From positions 1 through 64,000 of the forward strand of contig NZ_JAKLLN010000014.1 of the NCBI RefSeq assembly GCF_023150065.1: a stretch of 64,000 nucleotides of DNA, in the 5' to 3' direction. Shown here piece after piece: positions 53,200 to 62,471 of the stretch (its first letter is position 1; the number at the start of each line of letters is the position of its first letter). This DNA comes from Zoogloea sp. GTDB lineage: Bacteria; Pseudomonadota; Gammaproteobacteria; Burkholderiales; Rhodocyclaceae. Position numbers and translations under genes: made by a program. A model generated the notes under the pieces. It saw only the letters and a list, made by a program, of their open reading frames with translations, made no database searches and was not told where the DNA came from.

Positions 53200-54174
53200 T
53201 CATTGGGTGGCAGCTTCACGCAGCACGCCGTTCTGGGCCAGCAGCACCAGGGCCTTGCCGCCCTCGGCAACGGCAGTCACGGCGGCCAGGTTCTGACGGT
53301 CTTCACGGATGCGCGTGACGAGCCGCCCGTCCTTCGACGTGACCACCGCCCCGCCCGTCCCCACCAGCACCAGCTCGCCGTCCGGCGCCTCGACGCCGCC
53401 GGTCAGGGCCTGGCTGGTGCCGGTGTCCAGGGCTTTCCAGTGCCTGCCGCCGTCGCTGCTCTCCAGCACCCGCCCGCTCATGCCGAGGAGCAGCAGGCGG
53501 CCGTCACGCCGCTGCAGGCCGGACCACAGGGAACCGCTCACCCCCGTGTCGAGACGCGTCCAGTGCCCGCCCCCATCCTGCGAGCTGAAGGCGGCCCCGC
53601 TCTCGCCGGCGGCAAACAGGGCCCCGTCGGCGGCGGCAAAAATGTGGTTGAGGTGCAGGTCGGCATCGCGCCCCTGCCCCACGGCCATCGGCGCCCAGGT
53701 CTTGCCGCCGTCGGTGGTGCGCAGGGCCGTGCCATAGGCGCCGACCACGTAGCCGTGTTCGGCGTCACTGAAATGCACCCCCAGCAGCACCGGCCGGCCT
53801 TCGGCCTCGTGCTGGATCTGCCAGGTGTCACCGCCATCGGTGGTGGCCAGGATGACGCCCCCGTGGCCCACCGCCCAGCCCGTGCGGGCGTCGGCAAAGC
53901 TCACCGCGGTGAGCAGGCCGCTGACCGGCACGCTGCGGGCCTGGGTCCAGCTCTGGCCGCCATCCAGCGAGCGCACCACGGTGCCGAAATCGCCCACCGC
54001 CACCAGACCGGGGCCGGCAGCGGCCACCGCCACCAGACCGGCCCGGGTGGCCAGGCGGGCCTGCATGGCCGGGGCCTCGCCGGCCGGCGCGGTGCCGCCA
54101 CCGGCCGTCGCCATCACCACGCCGGCGGCCAGGGTGGCCACCAGGGCGAGGCTTGCTGTCACTTTGAGTTTCAT
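53200..54174 (-). CDS. YCF48/BNR-repeat exported protein
   Basis: 324 residues from ATG 54174 (GGAG nine bases upstream); ATG 54189 overlapping the MMPL stop is an alternative. Signal peptide MKLKVTASLALVATLAAGVVMATA. The rest is a beta propeller with repeated BNR/YCF48 units: GTVVRSLDGGQSWTQ, GVILATTDGGDTWQI, GTALRTTDGGKTWAP, GAAFSSQDGGGHWTR, GRVLESSDGGRHWKA. YCF48 proteins assist assembly of membrane complexes. Here the gene is 14 bp after an MMPL permease, so it is probably an accessory to it. Confidence 0.87.
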   Translation of the reverse strand: MKLKVTASLALVATLAAGVVMATAGGGTAPAGEAPAMQARLATRAGLVAVAAAGPGLVAVGDFGTVVRSLDGGQSWTQARSVPVSGLLTAVSFADARTGWAVGHGGVILATTDGGDTWQIQHEAEGRPVLLGVHFSDAEHGYVVGAYGTALRTTDGGKTWAPMAVGQGRDADLHLNHIFAAADGALFAAGESGAAFSSQDGGGHWTRLDTGVSGSLWSGLQRRDGRLLLLGMSGRVLESSDGGRHWKALDTGTSQALTGGVEAPDGELVLVGTGGAVVTSKDGRLVTRIREDRQNLAAVTAVAEGGKALVLLAQNGVLREAATQ

Positions 54175-54188
54175 GGACGGGGTCTCCA

Positions 54189-56552
54189 TCAGTGCATCAT
54201 CAGCGGCGCGCGCACGGGGCCGCGCCGGGGGATCAGGACGTCGATCATCACCGCCAGGGCGGGCAGCAGGGTAATGGCCATGATCATGTTCACCATGAAC
54301 ATGAAGGTCAGCAGCATGCCCATGTCGGCCTGGAACTTGAGGGCCGAGAAGGACCAGGTGGCCACACCGATGGACAGGGTCACGGCGGTGAACACGGTGG
54401 CCACGCCCACCTCGCGCAGGGCCTGCTTGAAGGCGGTGACGATGTCCTCGCCGTGGGACAGGTGCATCTGCAGGCGGTTGTAGATGTAGAAGGCGTAATC
54501 CACGCCGATGCCCACCGCCAGCACCATCACCGGCAGGGTTGCCACGGTGAGGCCGATGTCCAGGGACTTCATGAACCAGTAGCCCAGGAAGGTGGCCAGG
54601 GTGAGGGGCACGCAGCAGGCGATCATGGCGCGCCAGTCGCGATACACCAGGAACACCAGCACCAGGATGGTGGCGTACACATAGAGCATCATCGGCAGCT
54701 CGGAGTGCTCCACCACCTCGTTGGTGGCGGCCTGCACGCCGGCGTTGCCGCTGGCCAGGCGCACCGTGACGCCGGGGAAGGGGTTGCCGTCGCGATACAC
54801 CTTCACCGCCTCCACCACCTGCTTGATGGTGCTGGCCTTGTGGTCGGCCAGGTAGAGGTTGACCGGCAGCAGGGTGCACTCGGCGTTGTAGAGGCGCAGG
54901 CCTTCGGGCACCTGGCGCACGGCCTCGCCGAGGGTCAGCTCCTCCTGGGGCAGCGACGCCCATTTGGGGTTGCCTTCATTGACGCCGGAGGCCGCCAGCT
55001 TGGTGAGGGTCGGCAGCGACTGGGCGGAGAGCACGCCGGGTACGTTGGTGAGATACCAGGTGAGGCGATCCACGTAGGCCATCACCTCATGCTTGTAGCA
55101 GCCGTCCTTGGGCGTCTCCACCACCACGGTGAGCATGTCCAGGCCCAAGCCGAAACGGCTGACCACGGCCTCCACGTCCTGGTTGTAGCGGGAGTCGTTG
55201 TGCAGCTCGGGGGCGCCCGGCAGCACGTGGCCCACGTGGCGGCCCTGGCTCTGCCACACCGCCACCCCCAGCAGCGCCAGGCCGACCAGGGTGCCCAGCA
55301 GGGCGTTGCGGGGGTTGGCGATGTGCACGCCCAGGCTGGCCATCATGCGGTTGCGCATGGCCTCCATCTTGCCGGCGCGGGCCACAAAGGCAGCGTCGAA
55401 GCTGAAGAAGCTGGCCAGCACCGGCAGCATGATCAGGTTGGTGACGATCTTGTAGGCCACGCCCACCGAGGCGGTGATGGCCAGCTCGCGGATCATCGGG
55501 ATGGGCACCAGCACCAGGGTGGCAAAACCCACGAAGGCGGTGATCAGGGCCAGGGTGCCGGGCACCAGCAGGCCGGTGAAGCTGCGCGTGGCGGCGGTGA
55601 AGCCGTCGGCGCCGTTGATGACCTCCTTGGCGATGTAGTTCACCTGCTGGATGCCGTGGGACACGCCGATGGCAAACACCAGGAAAGGCACCAGCACGGC
55701 CAGGGGGTCGAGCCCGAAACCCAGCAGGGTGATGGTGCCGAACTGCCACACCACCGACACCAGGGAGCTGGCCAGGGGCAGGAAGGTGAGCACCCAGGAG
55801 CGGGTGTACCAGTACACCGCCGCGGCGGTCAGCAGGAAGGCCAGGGCGAAGAACTCGACGACGCTGGTCGCGCCTTCGGAGATGTCGCCCATCTGCTTGG
55901 CAAAGCCGATGATGCGCACCTGGGTGTCGGCGTCGGAGAACTTGTCGCGCAGCTCGGCCTCCAGGCGCTGGCTGAACTCGAAGTAGTCCAGGCGCTTGCC
56001 GGTGGCGGGGTCGGGGTCGGCCAGCTCGGCCACCACCATCGCGCCGGAGCCGTCATTGGCCACCAGGCTGCCGACGAAGCCGCCGATGATGGTGCGCTCG
56101 CGGATGCCGGCGATGTTGTCGGGGGTGAGGGATTTCACCGTCACGTCGCCGCCGATCACGTCCTCGGCCTTCATCCCCTCCTCGGTGATCTGCACCGCCC
56201 GGGTGTTGGGCGTCCACAGGGAGGTGACGGTGCGCCGGTCCACCCCGGGCATGAAGAACAGGGCCTGGGTGACGTCGTACAGTTTGGTGAGGGCCTTCTC
56301 GTTCCAGATGTCGCCCTTCTTCGCCTCCACCACCACGATGATGCGGTTGGCACCGAAGAGGACATCCCGGTACTGGTTGAAGGTCTGGATGTATTCGTGG
56401 TCCTGCGGCAGCTGCTTGTCGAAGCCGGCCGACATCCTGAGCTGTGCGGCAAACACCCCCATGAGGGCGGTGAAAGCCAGCAGCACGCCCAGGGTCAGCA
56501 GCCGGTGCCCGAAGAAGAAGCGCTGCAGGCCGATGACCAGTTTCTCGATCAT
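54189..56552 (-). CDS. MMPL/RND-superfamily permease
   Basis: 787 residues. Twelve predicted transmembrane helices lie in two repeats, each a single helix, a large periplasmic loop, then five helices. The first loop begins RMSAGFDKQLPQDHEYIQTFNQYRD. Conserved membrane segments are PFLVFAIGVSHGIQQVNYI and LPVMVLAVGIGVDYAFYIYNRLQ, with the Asp of the proton relay in GVDYAF. This is an RND-like hydrophobe transporter (HpnN/MmpL type). Its neighbours (YCF48, DUF1302, DUF1329) form a recurrent cassette in degraders of hydrophobic compounds. Cargo and direction are unknown. Confidence 0.9.
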   Translation of the reverse strand: MIEKLVIGLQRFFFGHRLLTLGVLLAFTALMGVFAAQLRMSAGFDKQLPQDHEYIQTFNQYRDVLFGANRIIVVVEAKKGDIWNEKALTKLYDVTQALFFMPGVDRRTVTSLWTPNTRAVQITEEGMKAEDVIGGDVTVKSLTPDNIAGIRERTIIGGFVGSLVANDGSGAMVVAELADPDPATGKRLDYFEFSQRLEAELRDKFSDADTQVRIIGFAKQMGDISEGATSVVEFFALAFLLTAAAVYWYTRSWVLTFLPLASSLVSVVWQFGTITLLGFGLDPLAVLVPFLVFAIGVSHGIQQVNYIAKEVINGADGFTAATRSFTGLLVPGTLALITAFVGFATLVLVPIPMIRELAITASVGVAYKIVTNLIMLPVLASFFSFDAAFVARAGKMEAMRNRMMASLGVHIANPRNALLGTLVGLALLGVAVWQSQGRHVGHVLPGAPELHNDSRYNQDVEAVVSRFGLGLDMLTVVVETPKDGCYKHEVMAYVDRLTWYLTNVPGVLSAQSLPTLTKLAASGVNEGNPKWASLPQEELTLGEAVRQVPEGLRLYNAECTLLPVNLYLADHKASTIKQVVEAVKVYRDGNPFPGVTVRLASGNAGVQAATNEVVEHSELPMMLYVYATILVLVFLVYRDWRAMIACCVPLTLATFLGYWFMKSLDIGLTVATLPVMVLAVGIGVDYAFYIYNRLQMHLSHGEDIVTAFKQALREVGVATVFTAVTLSIGVATWSFSALKFQADMGMLLTFMFMVNMIMAITLLPALAVMIDVLIPRRGPVRAPLMMH

Positions 56553-56619
56553 GTTGGGGATTCCTGTCTGTGCCGGGGGGCCGGGCGCATGCTGCTGCCG
56601 GCGCCCCCGGGGCTGCGGG

Positions 56620-58398
56620 TCAGAACGCGTAGGAGATGCTGGCGGCCAGGAAGTCCCGGTCGCGCATCAGGTTGTTGTCGCCGCCACCGGAGAAGTTGGC
56701 GTACTGCAGGGCGCCTTTCCAGCGGTCGCGGTAGTTGGCGAAGACCGACAGGGTCACCGCCTTGCGGCCTTCCACGAAGGGCAGCGCATTGGGCGCGGTG
56801 CCCTTCACGTCGTGGGCAAAGTCGATCTGCGGCGTGAGGGTGATGCCGCTGCCGGCCACGTTGGGGTAGTTGATGCCGATCTCGGCGACATAACCCCAGG
56901 AAGTGCGGTTGGGGATGCCGTAGTTGGGCAGGAAGTAGGGAATGCTGCCGCTGCGGTCCAGATCCGGGTAATGGGCCACGGCGGCCTCGGCGAGGATGAA
57001 GCCGTCGGTGGCACCAAGGGCGGTGGCCAGCCCACCGAGGGGGTCGTTGCGGGAGAAGGTGTAGAAGGCGGTGGTATGGAACTGCCACTTCTTGTGCTCG
57101 ACAAAGCCGGGGTGGCGGCCCACGTCATAGACGCTGTTCTTGTCGAACTTGCCGCCGAAGACCGAGCCGAAGGGCACCGTCGGGTCCACCCCCACGCTGT
57201 CCCGCGGGCGGAAGGACAGTTCCATGCCCACGGCCACATCGCCCACCTTGGTGTTGCCGGAGACGGCGAACAGGTCGCGGTCCTGACCGTAGGCCAGGAA
57301 GTAGCCGGTGACCGCCCCCGTGTCGCTGCCGGTGAAGCCCAGGAAGGGCAGCTTGTCGTGGTAGCGCTGGTAGGTGAAGGCGAACTCGGTATCGATGGAT
57401 TCGGCGTTGTAGCGGAAGTTGACCCCGTACTGCCCGCCCTGCTTGGGCTTGGCCTGGCCCAGGTAGGGCAGCGCCGTGCCGTTGAGGACCATCTGCCGGT
57501 CGGTCAGGCCGGAGCGGTCGCCGCAGGGCGTCGGCAGGGCAAAGTCGTTGCAGATGGAGGTGGGGTAATAGGCCACCCGGTTGCCCTGGCCGATCACGTC
57601 GGCCCCCGAGAAGAAGGTGCCCACCGGGTCGAACTTGAAGCTGTTCCAGGCGAACTGGTAGTAGGCCTCCATGCCCAGGTTCTCGGTGAGGCTGCCCGAC
57701 CACGAAGCCATCGGCGCGGGGATGAACACTTCCTTGATCTGGGTGCCCGGCACGTGGAACTTCTGCAGGTCGATGGCGTTGATCTGGTTCACCCCGCCGA
57801 GGATGAAGATGTCCTCACCCCAGGAAATCACCTGGTTGCCCAGCTTGAGCTTGCCGCGCTGCTCGCCGTAGCGGATCTCCTTGGCCACCCAGGCGTCCAG
57901 CAGGTTGGCCCGGGAGGTGGCCGACGACTCGGTGACGTCGGTGCGGCGGGTCTGGTCGGCCTTGAAGTCATGCAGCCAGTAAACCCGCGCCAGGGCGCTC
58001 CAGCCCTCCGGCGCCTTCAGGGCCAGGTCGTGGGTGCCCTTGAGGGCCATGGATACGATGTCGCCCTTCTTGTAGTTGAGGGTGCCGTCGTCGAAGTTGG
58101 TGTAGTTGAAATCGGCGTTGGCGTAGCCATTGCTGCCCTGGCGCGCCTGCAGCTGGTTGTTGGCGCCCCGGTTGGTGCCGCCGCTGTCGTTGCCGATGAT
58201 GCGGGAGTCGGGGGACGACATGCGCCGGATGGCACCGAAGGACACGATCGAATCAAAGCTGCCCGAGAGGCCCTCCTCGCTGCCGAAGCGGAAGGCCTGG
58301 GAGGGGTCGGACCAGGCCGACAGGGCCACCGCCACGGCCAGGGTGGCCGGAGCCAGGCCGAAGCCGGCCCGGCGACGGGAAATCGCCATTGTCTTCAT
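56620..58398 (-). CDS. DUF1302 outer membrane-type protein
   Basis: 592 residues from ATG 58398 (AGGAG upstream). Signal peptide MKTMAISRRRAGFGLAPATLAVAVALSAWSDPSQA, then FRFGSEEGLSGSFDSIVSFGA, the DUF1302 N-terminus. The rest consists of many short amphipathic strands (LGNQVISWGEDIFILGGVNQINAID, GNRWG-like segments) ending in Phe (ASISYAF), as in outer membrane barrels. Function is unknown; the family always keeps company with DUF1329 and MMPL proteins. It lies between those two here, 67 bp before the permease. Confidence 0.88.
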   Translation of the reverse strand: MKTMAISRRRAGFGLAPATLAVAVALSAWSDPSQAFRFGSEEGLSGSFDSIVSFGAIRRMSSPDSRIIGNDSGGTNRGANNQLQARQGSNGYANADFNYTNFDDGTLNYKKGDIVSMALKGTHDLALKAPEGWSALARVYWLHDFKADQTRRTDVTESSATSRANLLDAWVAKEIRYGEQRGKLKLGNQVISWGEDIFILGGVNQINAIDLQKFHVPGTQIKEVFIPAPMASWSGSLTENLGMEAYYQFAWNSFKFDPVGTFFSGADVIGQGNRVAYYPTSICNDFALPTPCGDRSGLTDRQMVLNGTALPYLGQAKPKQGGQYGVNFRYNAESIDTEFAFTYQRYHDKLPFLGFTGSDTGAVTGYFLAYGQDRDLFAVSGNTKVGDVAVGMELSFRPRDSVGVDPTVPFGSVFGGKFDKNSVYDVGRHPGFVEHKKWQFHTTAFYTFSRNDPLGGLATALGATDGFILAEAAVAHYPDLDRSGSIPYFLPNYGIPNRTSWGYVAEIGINYPNVAGSGITLTPQIDFAHDVKGTAPNALPFVEGRKAVTLSVFANYRDRWKGALQYANFSGGGDNNLMRDRDFLAASISYAF

Positions 58399-58441
58399 GA
58401 TGGAAAACTCCTGGGTGAGGATCGTTGGCTGGGGGCGGGGA

Positions 58442-59818
58442 TCAGCGCTCGCCGCGGCGGCGCAGTTCGTCCTGGCTGAAGGTGCCGGCATTGACGCGGC
58501 CTTCCTTGCCGGCGGTGAGATCCAGCACCTCGCCCTCGGCGGTCCAGTTGTCGGTCACGTAGCGGCGGGCCACCAGGTCGTACATCTGGTACTCGTAGGA
58601 GATGCACGCCCCCACGTCCGGCGCGGCCCACAGGCTGCCTTCCTGCACGCGCCACAGGTTGCCCTTGGCGTCATACATGTCCACGTGCAGCAGGGCCCAG
58701 GAATCCTCGTCGATGTAGAACACGCGCTTGGCAAAGCTGTGACGCTTGTCGCCCTTCACCGCAGCCTCCACCACCCACACCCGGTGGTTCTCGTAGCGCA
58801 TGAAGTCACGCTTCACGTACTCGGGTCCGAGCATGTCCTTGAACTTGTTCTTCTTGTCGATCAGCCGGTAGCTGTTGTACGGGACCAGCATCTCCTTCTT
58901 GCCGACCAGCTTCAGGTCGTAGCGGTCGGGGGCGCCGGTGAACATGTTGATCTGGTCGACGAAGTACAGGTTGTCGAAGCCGGCAATCGGGTTGTCATAG
59001 GCAAAGGTGGGGGAGCGGCGCACCCGGCGCTGGCCCGGAAAGTAGATCCAGGCGTCCTGGGGCTTGTCCAGGTAGGCGTGGATCAGGTAGCCCTCGCCGG
59101 CCCGGGACGGGGGGCTGAGCACGTCGAACAGCAGCTTGGAGTCGATGCCCTCCAGATCCTTCAGGGTGCTGGTCTTGGGGTCATTGAAGGGGTAGAGCTC
59201 GAAGGCCCACTGGCGCAGCTCGACGATGCTGCCGTCCTTCTCGGGCATCAGGGCGGCGATCTGGGCGCGGCGGCCCTGGCCGGTGTAGCGGGTCTTGTAG
59301 TTCCACAGCACCTCGACACCGGTCTTGGGAATCGGGAAAGGCACGCCGGCGGTGTGGGCCTGCTCCAGACGCCAGCCGTCATCGCCGATCTTGGCGAAGG
59401 TGGCGTTCTTTCTGGTGCGCTCGGCCACCAGGTCGGGGGCCGGGCAGCTGCGGCGGGTCGGATAAACGTCGAGCTTGTAGCCCTTGTAGGCCTTGATCAG
59501 CGCGGCCTGGCCGGGGGGCAGCCGGTCGGCGTATTTGTCCAGGTTGCTGGCGTCCACCGAGTAGAGCGGCTTGTCGGCGGCGTAGGGGTCGAGGCGGCCG
59601 GGTTTCCAGCCCGCCGGCACCTTGCTGAGGCCGCCGTCCCAGGCGGGGATGCTGCCGTCCTTGCTGGCGGCCTTTTCGGCGCCGACGGGGGTGAGATCCT
59701 TGCCGAGGCGGGCGGCGTCCTGCTCGCTCACCGCGGCCTGGGCCGACATCGAGAAGGCCAGGGCCAGGGCACAGCCCAGGGCCTGGGGCCGGAAGAAGAA
59801 GTTCGCGTTTCTTTTCAT
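58442..59818 (-). CDS. DUF1329 exported protein (LolA-like fold family)
   Basis: 458 residues from ATG 59818 (GGGAG upstream). Signal peptide MKRNANFFFRPQALGCALALAFSMSAQA. DUF1329-typical segments are LGKDLTPVGAEKAASKDGSIPAWDGG, AWIYFPGQRRVRRSPTFAYD, LVGKKEMLVPYNSYRL and RVWVVEAAVKGDKRHSFAKRVFYIDEDSW. The family is predicted to bind lipids or hydrophobic ligands in the periplasm, a role inferred from fold. It is 43 bp upstream of DUF1302 and directly downstream of the cytochrome genes. Confidence 0.88.
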   Translation of the reverse strand: MKRNANFFFRPQALGCALALAFSMSAQAAVSEQDAARLGKDLTPVGAEKAASKDGSIPAWDGGLSKVPAGWKPGRLDPYAADKPLYSVDASNLDKYADRLPPGQAALIKAYKGYKLDVYPTRRSCPAPDLVAERTRKNATFAKIGDDGWRLEQAHTAGVPFPIPKTGVEVLWNYKTRYTGQGRRAQIAALMPEKDGSIVELRQWAFELYPFNDPKTSTLKDLEGIDSKLLFDVLSPPSRAGEGYLIHAYLDKPQDAWIYFPGQRRVRRSPTFAYDNPIAGFDNLYFVDQINMFTGAPDRYDLKLVGKKEMLVPYNSYRLIDKKNKFKDMLGPEYVKRDFMRYENHRVWVVEAAVKGDKRHSFAKRVFYIDEDSWALLHVDMYDAKGNLWRVQEGSLWAAPDVGACISYEYQMYDLVARRYVTDNWTAEGEVLDLTAGKEGRVNAGTFSQDELRRRGER

Positions 59819-59852
59819 GATGTGACTCCCTGTCAAAGTATTGAATCGGTGG

Positions 59853-60302
59853 CTAGCGGATGGCGATGCCCTGCTCCGCCAGCCGGCTCACCACCGTCGC
59901 CCGGGCGGCCGCCACGTCGTCCAGCGGGGCGCCGCGCAGGGCGGTCACCTCGCTTTCGGTGTACGGGGCAAAGTCGGCCGGCAGGGTAGGCGCCGAGAAG
60001 CTGCGCAGCATCCAGTTGAGGAGGCGGGCAATGTCGGCGTTGGAGAGTGCAGCGTTGGAAGTGCCGGGCACCTTCACCAGAAAGGCCCGCCCCTCGGGCA
60101 CCTTCAGAAAATGGCCGAGCTGCGAGCGCATGTCGGGCACCCCGCCCGAATGCACCCCGCTGCCATCGGCCTGGTGGCAGCCGGTGCAGTGCAGGATGTA
60201 CTGGCGGCGTGCCGCCAGATCGGCGTCGGCCAGGGCGTTGCCCGACAGCAGCAGCGCAGCGGCCAGCAGGGCCAGGCGGGCGCGTATCGGGGCCGGCCTC
60301 AT
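59853..60302 (-). CDS. Periplasmic c-type cytochrome (monohaem)
   Basis: 149 residues. Signal peptide MRPAPIRARLALLAAALLLSGNALA. One haem-binding motif CTGCH follows early in the mature protein, with a candidate distal Met in VPDMRSQLGHFLK or MLRSF. The ATG overlaps the stop of the upstream cytochrome gene (ATGA). It is placed to carry electrons from the aromatic amine dehydrogenase toward an oxidase. Its partner is inferred from the operon, not from sequence. Confidence 0.85.
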   Translation of the reverse strand: MRPAPIRARLALLAAALLLSGNALADADLAARRQYILHCTGCHQADGSGVHSGGVPDMRSQLGHFLKVPEGRAFLVKVPGTSNAALSNADIARLLNWMLRSFSAPTLPADFAPYTESEVTALRGAPLDDVAAARATVVSRLAEQGIAIR

Positions 60303-60760
60303 GATCCGCTCCCCTTGCGCCCTGCCCCGTCACGCAGCTTGCGCACGTCATTGGGCCCCAGGCGCTCGGCCCGCGCCTCGGCCAGATCGGCCGCGGTGTA
60401 GGGCTGATGCCCCTCGGGCAGTGCACCAGCGTTGAAGCCGTCGAGCACATGGTTGAGGACGGCCGCCAGGGCCTCGTCGGGCAGCTGGGCGGCAAAGGGC
60501 GGCATGGCCCCGGTGTAGCGCTGCCCCTGGACGGTGATGGGGCCGACCATGCCGTGGGTGACGACCCGCGGCAGGTAGCCCCGGCCCGCCACCTGCAGGC
60601 GTTCGCCGAGGGTGCCGGCCAGCGGGGGCGCCAGGCCGGGCAGGCCGACCCCGCCCGGCTGGTGGCACACCGCACAGTGGGCGGCAAACACCGCGGCACC
60701 GTCGGCAGCCACCGCCGGGAGGGCGGCAGCGCTCAGGAAGAAGGCGAGCAGGCTGCGCAT
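60299..60760 (-). CDS. Periplasmic c-type cytochrome (monohaem)
   Basis: 153 residues from ATG 60760. Signal peptide MRSLLAFFLSAAALPAVAA. Haem motif CAVCH, followed by GVGLPGLAPPLAGT and the distal Met in GAMPPFAAQLPDEALAAVLNHVL, the standard class I cytochrome c layout. It starts seven bases after the aauA stop and overlaps the next cytochrome by four. Longer sequence in this frame upstream is an out-of-frame shadow of aauA. A plausible electron acceptor of the quinoprotein, in place of azurin or amicyanin. Confidence 0.9.
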   Translation of the reverse strand: MRSLLAFFLSAAALPAVAADGAAVFAAHCAVCHQPGGVGLPGLAPPLAGTLGERLQVAGRGYLPRVVTHGMVGPITVQGQRYTGAMPPFAAQLPDEALAAVLNHVLDGFNAGALPEGHQPYTAADLAEARAERLGPNDVRKLRDGAGRKGSGS

Positions 60761-60767
60761 GACCGCC

Positions 60768-61301
60768 TCAGCCCTGCCCGTCCGCCACGCCGACGACGGC
60801 GGCCAGCGTGCAATGGAACATGGACGAGTCGTTCGACATGCACCAGTTGATGTCGTTATGCACGCCCATCCGGTAGGCCGGCCGTTCCCGCTCGTTGGTG
60901 TTGCACAGGCAACGTCCGCAGGCGGTCTTGCCGCAGCAGTCGTTGTAGCTGATGAGGTAGTCCTTGCCGTCGTCCGGGTTGCGGCAGGTGCCGATCCACG
61001 CCACCTTGGAGGCCTCGGTGCCCGGCGGGCAGGTGTTGGCGCTGCCGCCGCAGCACGAGCACAGGTAGCCGTCCTGGGCACAGTAGCGCCAGTATTCGCA
61101 GTCGGCCTCGCCGGGCTTGGCGTTGGCGGCCTTGCGGGCGGCGCCGGCGGCGGCCTGGGCAGTGCGGTCGAAGGGCAGCACCGGCAGCACGAAGGCGGTG
61201 CCCACCATCAGTTTTCCGATGCGGATCAGGGCGCCGCGCCGGGAGCTCTGCTGAGCCACCTTGCGGGTCTTCCGCTCGAATAGATCATCCAGCCATTTCA
61301 T
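60768..61301 (-). CDS. aauA: Aromatic (aralkyl) amine dehydrogenase light chain, TTQ-bearing
   Basis: 177 residues. A Tat-type leader has SSRRGALIRIGKLMVGTAFV. The mature beta subunit is cysteine-rich (14 Cys). Trp102 (AWIGTC) and Trp153 (INWCMS) are 51 residues apart, as are the two Trp that form tryptophan tryptophylquinone in known enzymes. Asp121 (YNDCCG) is 19 residues after the first Trp and matches the catalytic Asp. It oxidatively deaminates primary aromatic amines to aldehydes in the periplasm. Operon order aauB-E-D-A is kept. Methylamine dehydrogenase is the alternative; the AAU-type heavy chain and absence of other mau genes favour aromatic amines. Confidence 0.9.
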   Translation of the reverse strand: MKWLDDLFERKTRKVAQQSSRRGALIRIGKLMVGTAFVLPVLPFDRTAQAAAGAARKAANAKPGEADCEYWRYCAQDGYLCSCCGGSANTCPPGTEASKVAWIGTCRNPDDGKDYLISYNDCCGKTACGRCLCNTNERERPAYRMGVHNDINWCMSNDSSMFHCTLAAVVGVADGQG

Positions 61302-61326
61302 GTTTTCTCTCCTTGGGTTGGGGCGC

Positions 61327-61923
61327 TCAGGCGTGTTGGTGGTCGATGAACTCCTGCACCGAGGCCACGCCCATCTCCTTGGCGGTGAACAGGCTTTCCA
61401 GTTGCTCGCGGGAGTTCACCAGGCCCTTGGCCACCACCCGGCCGTGCTCGTTGAGCAGCACGGCGTAGGGCAGCTTGGCGACGCGGTAGGCGATGCCCGG
61501 CTCGCTGGACAGGACGTAGGGGAATTCCTTCAGATCGGCTTTCTCGTAGAAGGCCAGGTGCTCGGGCTGCTCGCCGTCGGAGGTGAGGATGACCCGCAGC
61601 CAGTCCTTCTCGGTGTTGTTCACCGAGCGCAGGATGGGCAGCAGCTTCTTGCACACCGGGCAGGTGGGCGACAGGAAGAACAGCAGGGTGCTCTTGTCAC
61701 CGGGGCGGCCGATGGTGACGCGGGTGTTGCCCACCAGGGCCGGCAGGTCGAAGACCGGCGAGGCCTCGCCGACCTTGGGGCCGGTGTCCATCATCAGGGC
61801 GCCCATGGGGGCGACGCGTTCGTAGAGCACGCCGATCTGGCGGGCCAGGGCAAAGAGACCCACGAGGGCGGCCAAGACCGCGACCCACAGCAGGACGTTC
61901 GAAATCATCAGGGCTTCGTTCAT
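61327..61923 (-). CDS. aauD: Amine dehydrogenase maturation protein, thioredoxin-like (MauD/AauD)
   Basis: 198 residues from ATG 61923. An N-terminal membrane anchor (about 5-28, LMISNVLLWVAVLAALVGLF) is followed by a thioredoxin-like domain with the redox motif CPVC (Cys88, Cys91) in LLFFLSPTCPVCKKLLPIL. In known systems MauD is needed for stable light chain, presumably for its many disulfides. It starts two bases after aauE and precedes aauA by 25 bp. Upstream in-frame sequence is a shadow of aauE. Confidence 0.93.
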   Translation of the reverse strand: MNEALMISNVLLWVAVLAALVGLFALARQIGVLYERVAPMGALMMDTGPKVGEASPVFDLPALVGNTRVTIGRPGDKSTLLFFLSPTCPVCKKLLPILRSVNNTEKDWLRVILTSDGEQPEHLAFYEKADLKEFPYVLSSEPGIAYRVAKLPYAVLLNEHGRVVAKGLVNSREQLESLFTAKEMGVASVQEFIDHQHA

Positions 61924-61925
61924 GA

Positions 61926-62471
61926 TCAGTTCCTCAGTTGAATCAGTCGGGGGTGGTTGGCCATCAGCTGGTTGGCGGCGGCGTAGATGCCCAGCAGGGC
62001 GAGGGTGCCGCCGGCCACGGAGAGGTAGTCGATCCACAGCAGGTCGCGCCCGCTGCCGTCCTGCCCGCCCAGTACGGCGACGATCAGGAGCAGGGTGTTG
62101 CGCGCCGGCAGGGCCCAGGTGAGGGTCGTGTGGCCCTCTGCCCCGCCGCAGCCACAGTCGATCTCGGTGTGGCCGCGCAGCAGGTTGGCGATGACGCCGG
62201 CGGTGGCCACACCCAGCACGGCCAGGGCCATCAGCAGGCCGGCGGTGCGGGTGGTGTCGAACAGCAGGGCGACACCGGCCAGGGCTTCCAGCACCGGAAA
62301 GGCCCGGGCGAACAGGGGCACGAGGGCCTCGGGCAGCAGGCGGTAGATGTCCACCGAGGCCTCGAACACCGCCAGGTCGCGCAGCTTCTGCCAGGCGCCG
62401 GTGAGCAGCACCACGGCCAGGGCCGCGCCACAGGCCCGTGCCAGCACGGGGTCAAGGGCAAGGGTGTCCAT
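61926..62471 (-). CDS. aauE: Amine dehydrogenase accessory membrane protein (MauE/AauE)
   Basis: 181 residues from ATG 62471, overlapping the aauB stop by one base. Four or five transmembrane helices of the DoxX/MauE type; a conserved loop has HTEIDCGCGGAEGHTTLTW with a CGCG pair, typical of MauE. Together with MauD it supports folding and export of the light chain. The order aauB-aauE-aauD-aauA matches the known aromatic amine dehydrogenase operon. The longer frame running into aauB is not real. Confidence 0.9.
   Translation of the reverse strand: MDTLALDPVLARACGAALAVVLLTGAWQKLRDLAVFEASVDIYRLLPEALVPLFARAFPVLEALAGVALLFDTTRTAGLLMALAVLGVATAGVIANLLRGHTEIDCGCGGAEGHTTLTWALPARNTLLLIVAVLGGQDGSGRDLLWIDYLSVAGGTLALLGIYAAANQLMANHPRLIQLRN

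Noticed and set aside
54192-56837. 881-codon plus-strand frame
   Set aside because: Mirror of the MMPL permease; extremely His/Gly/Gln-rich and without motifs.
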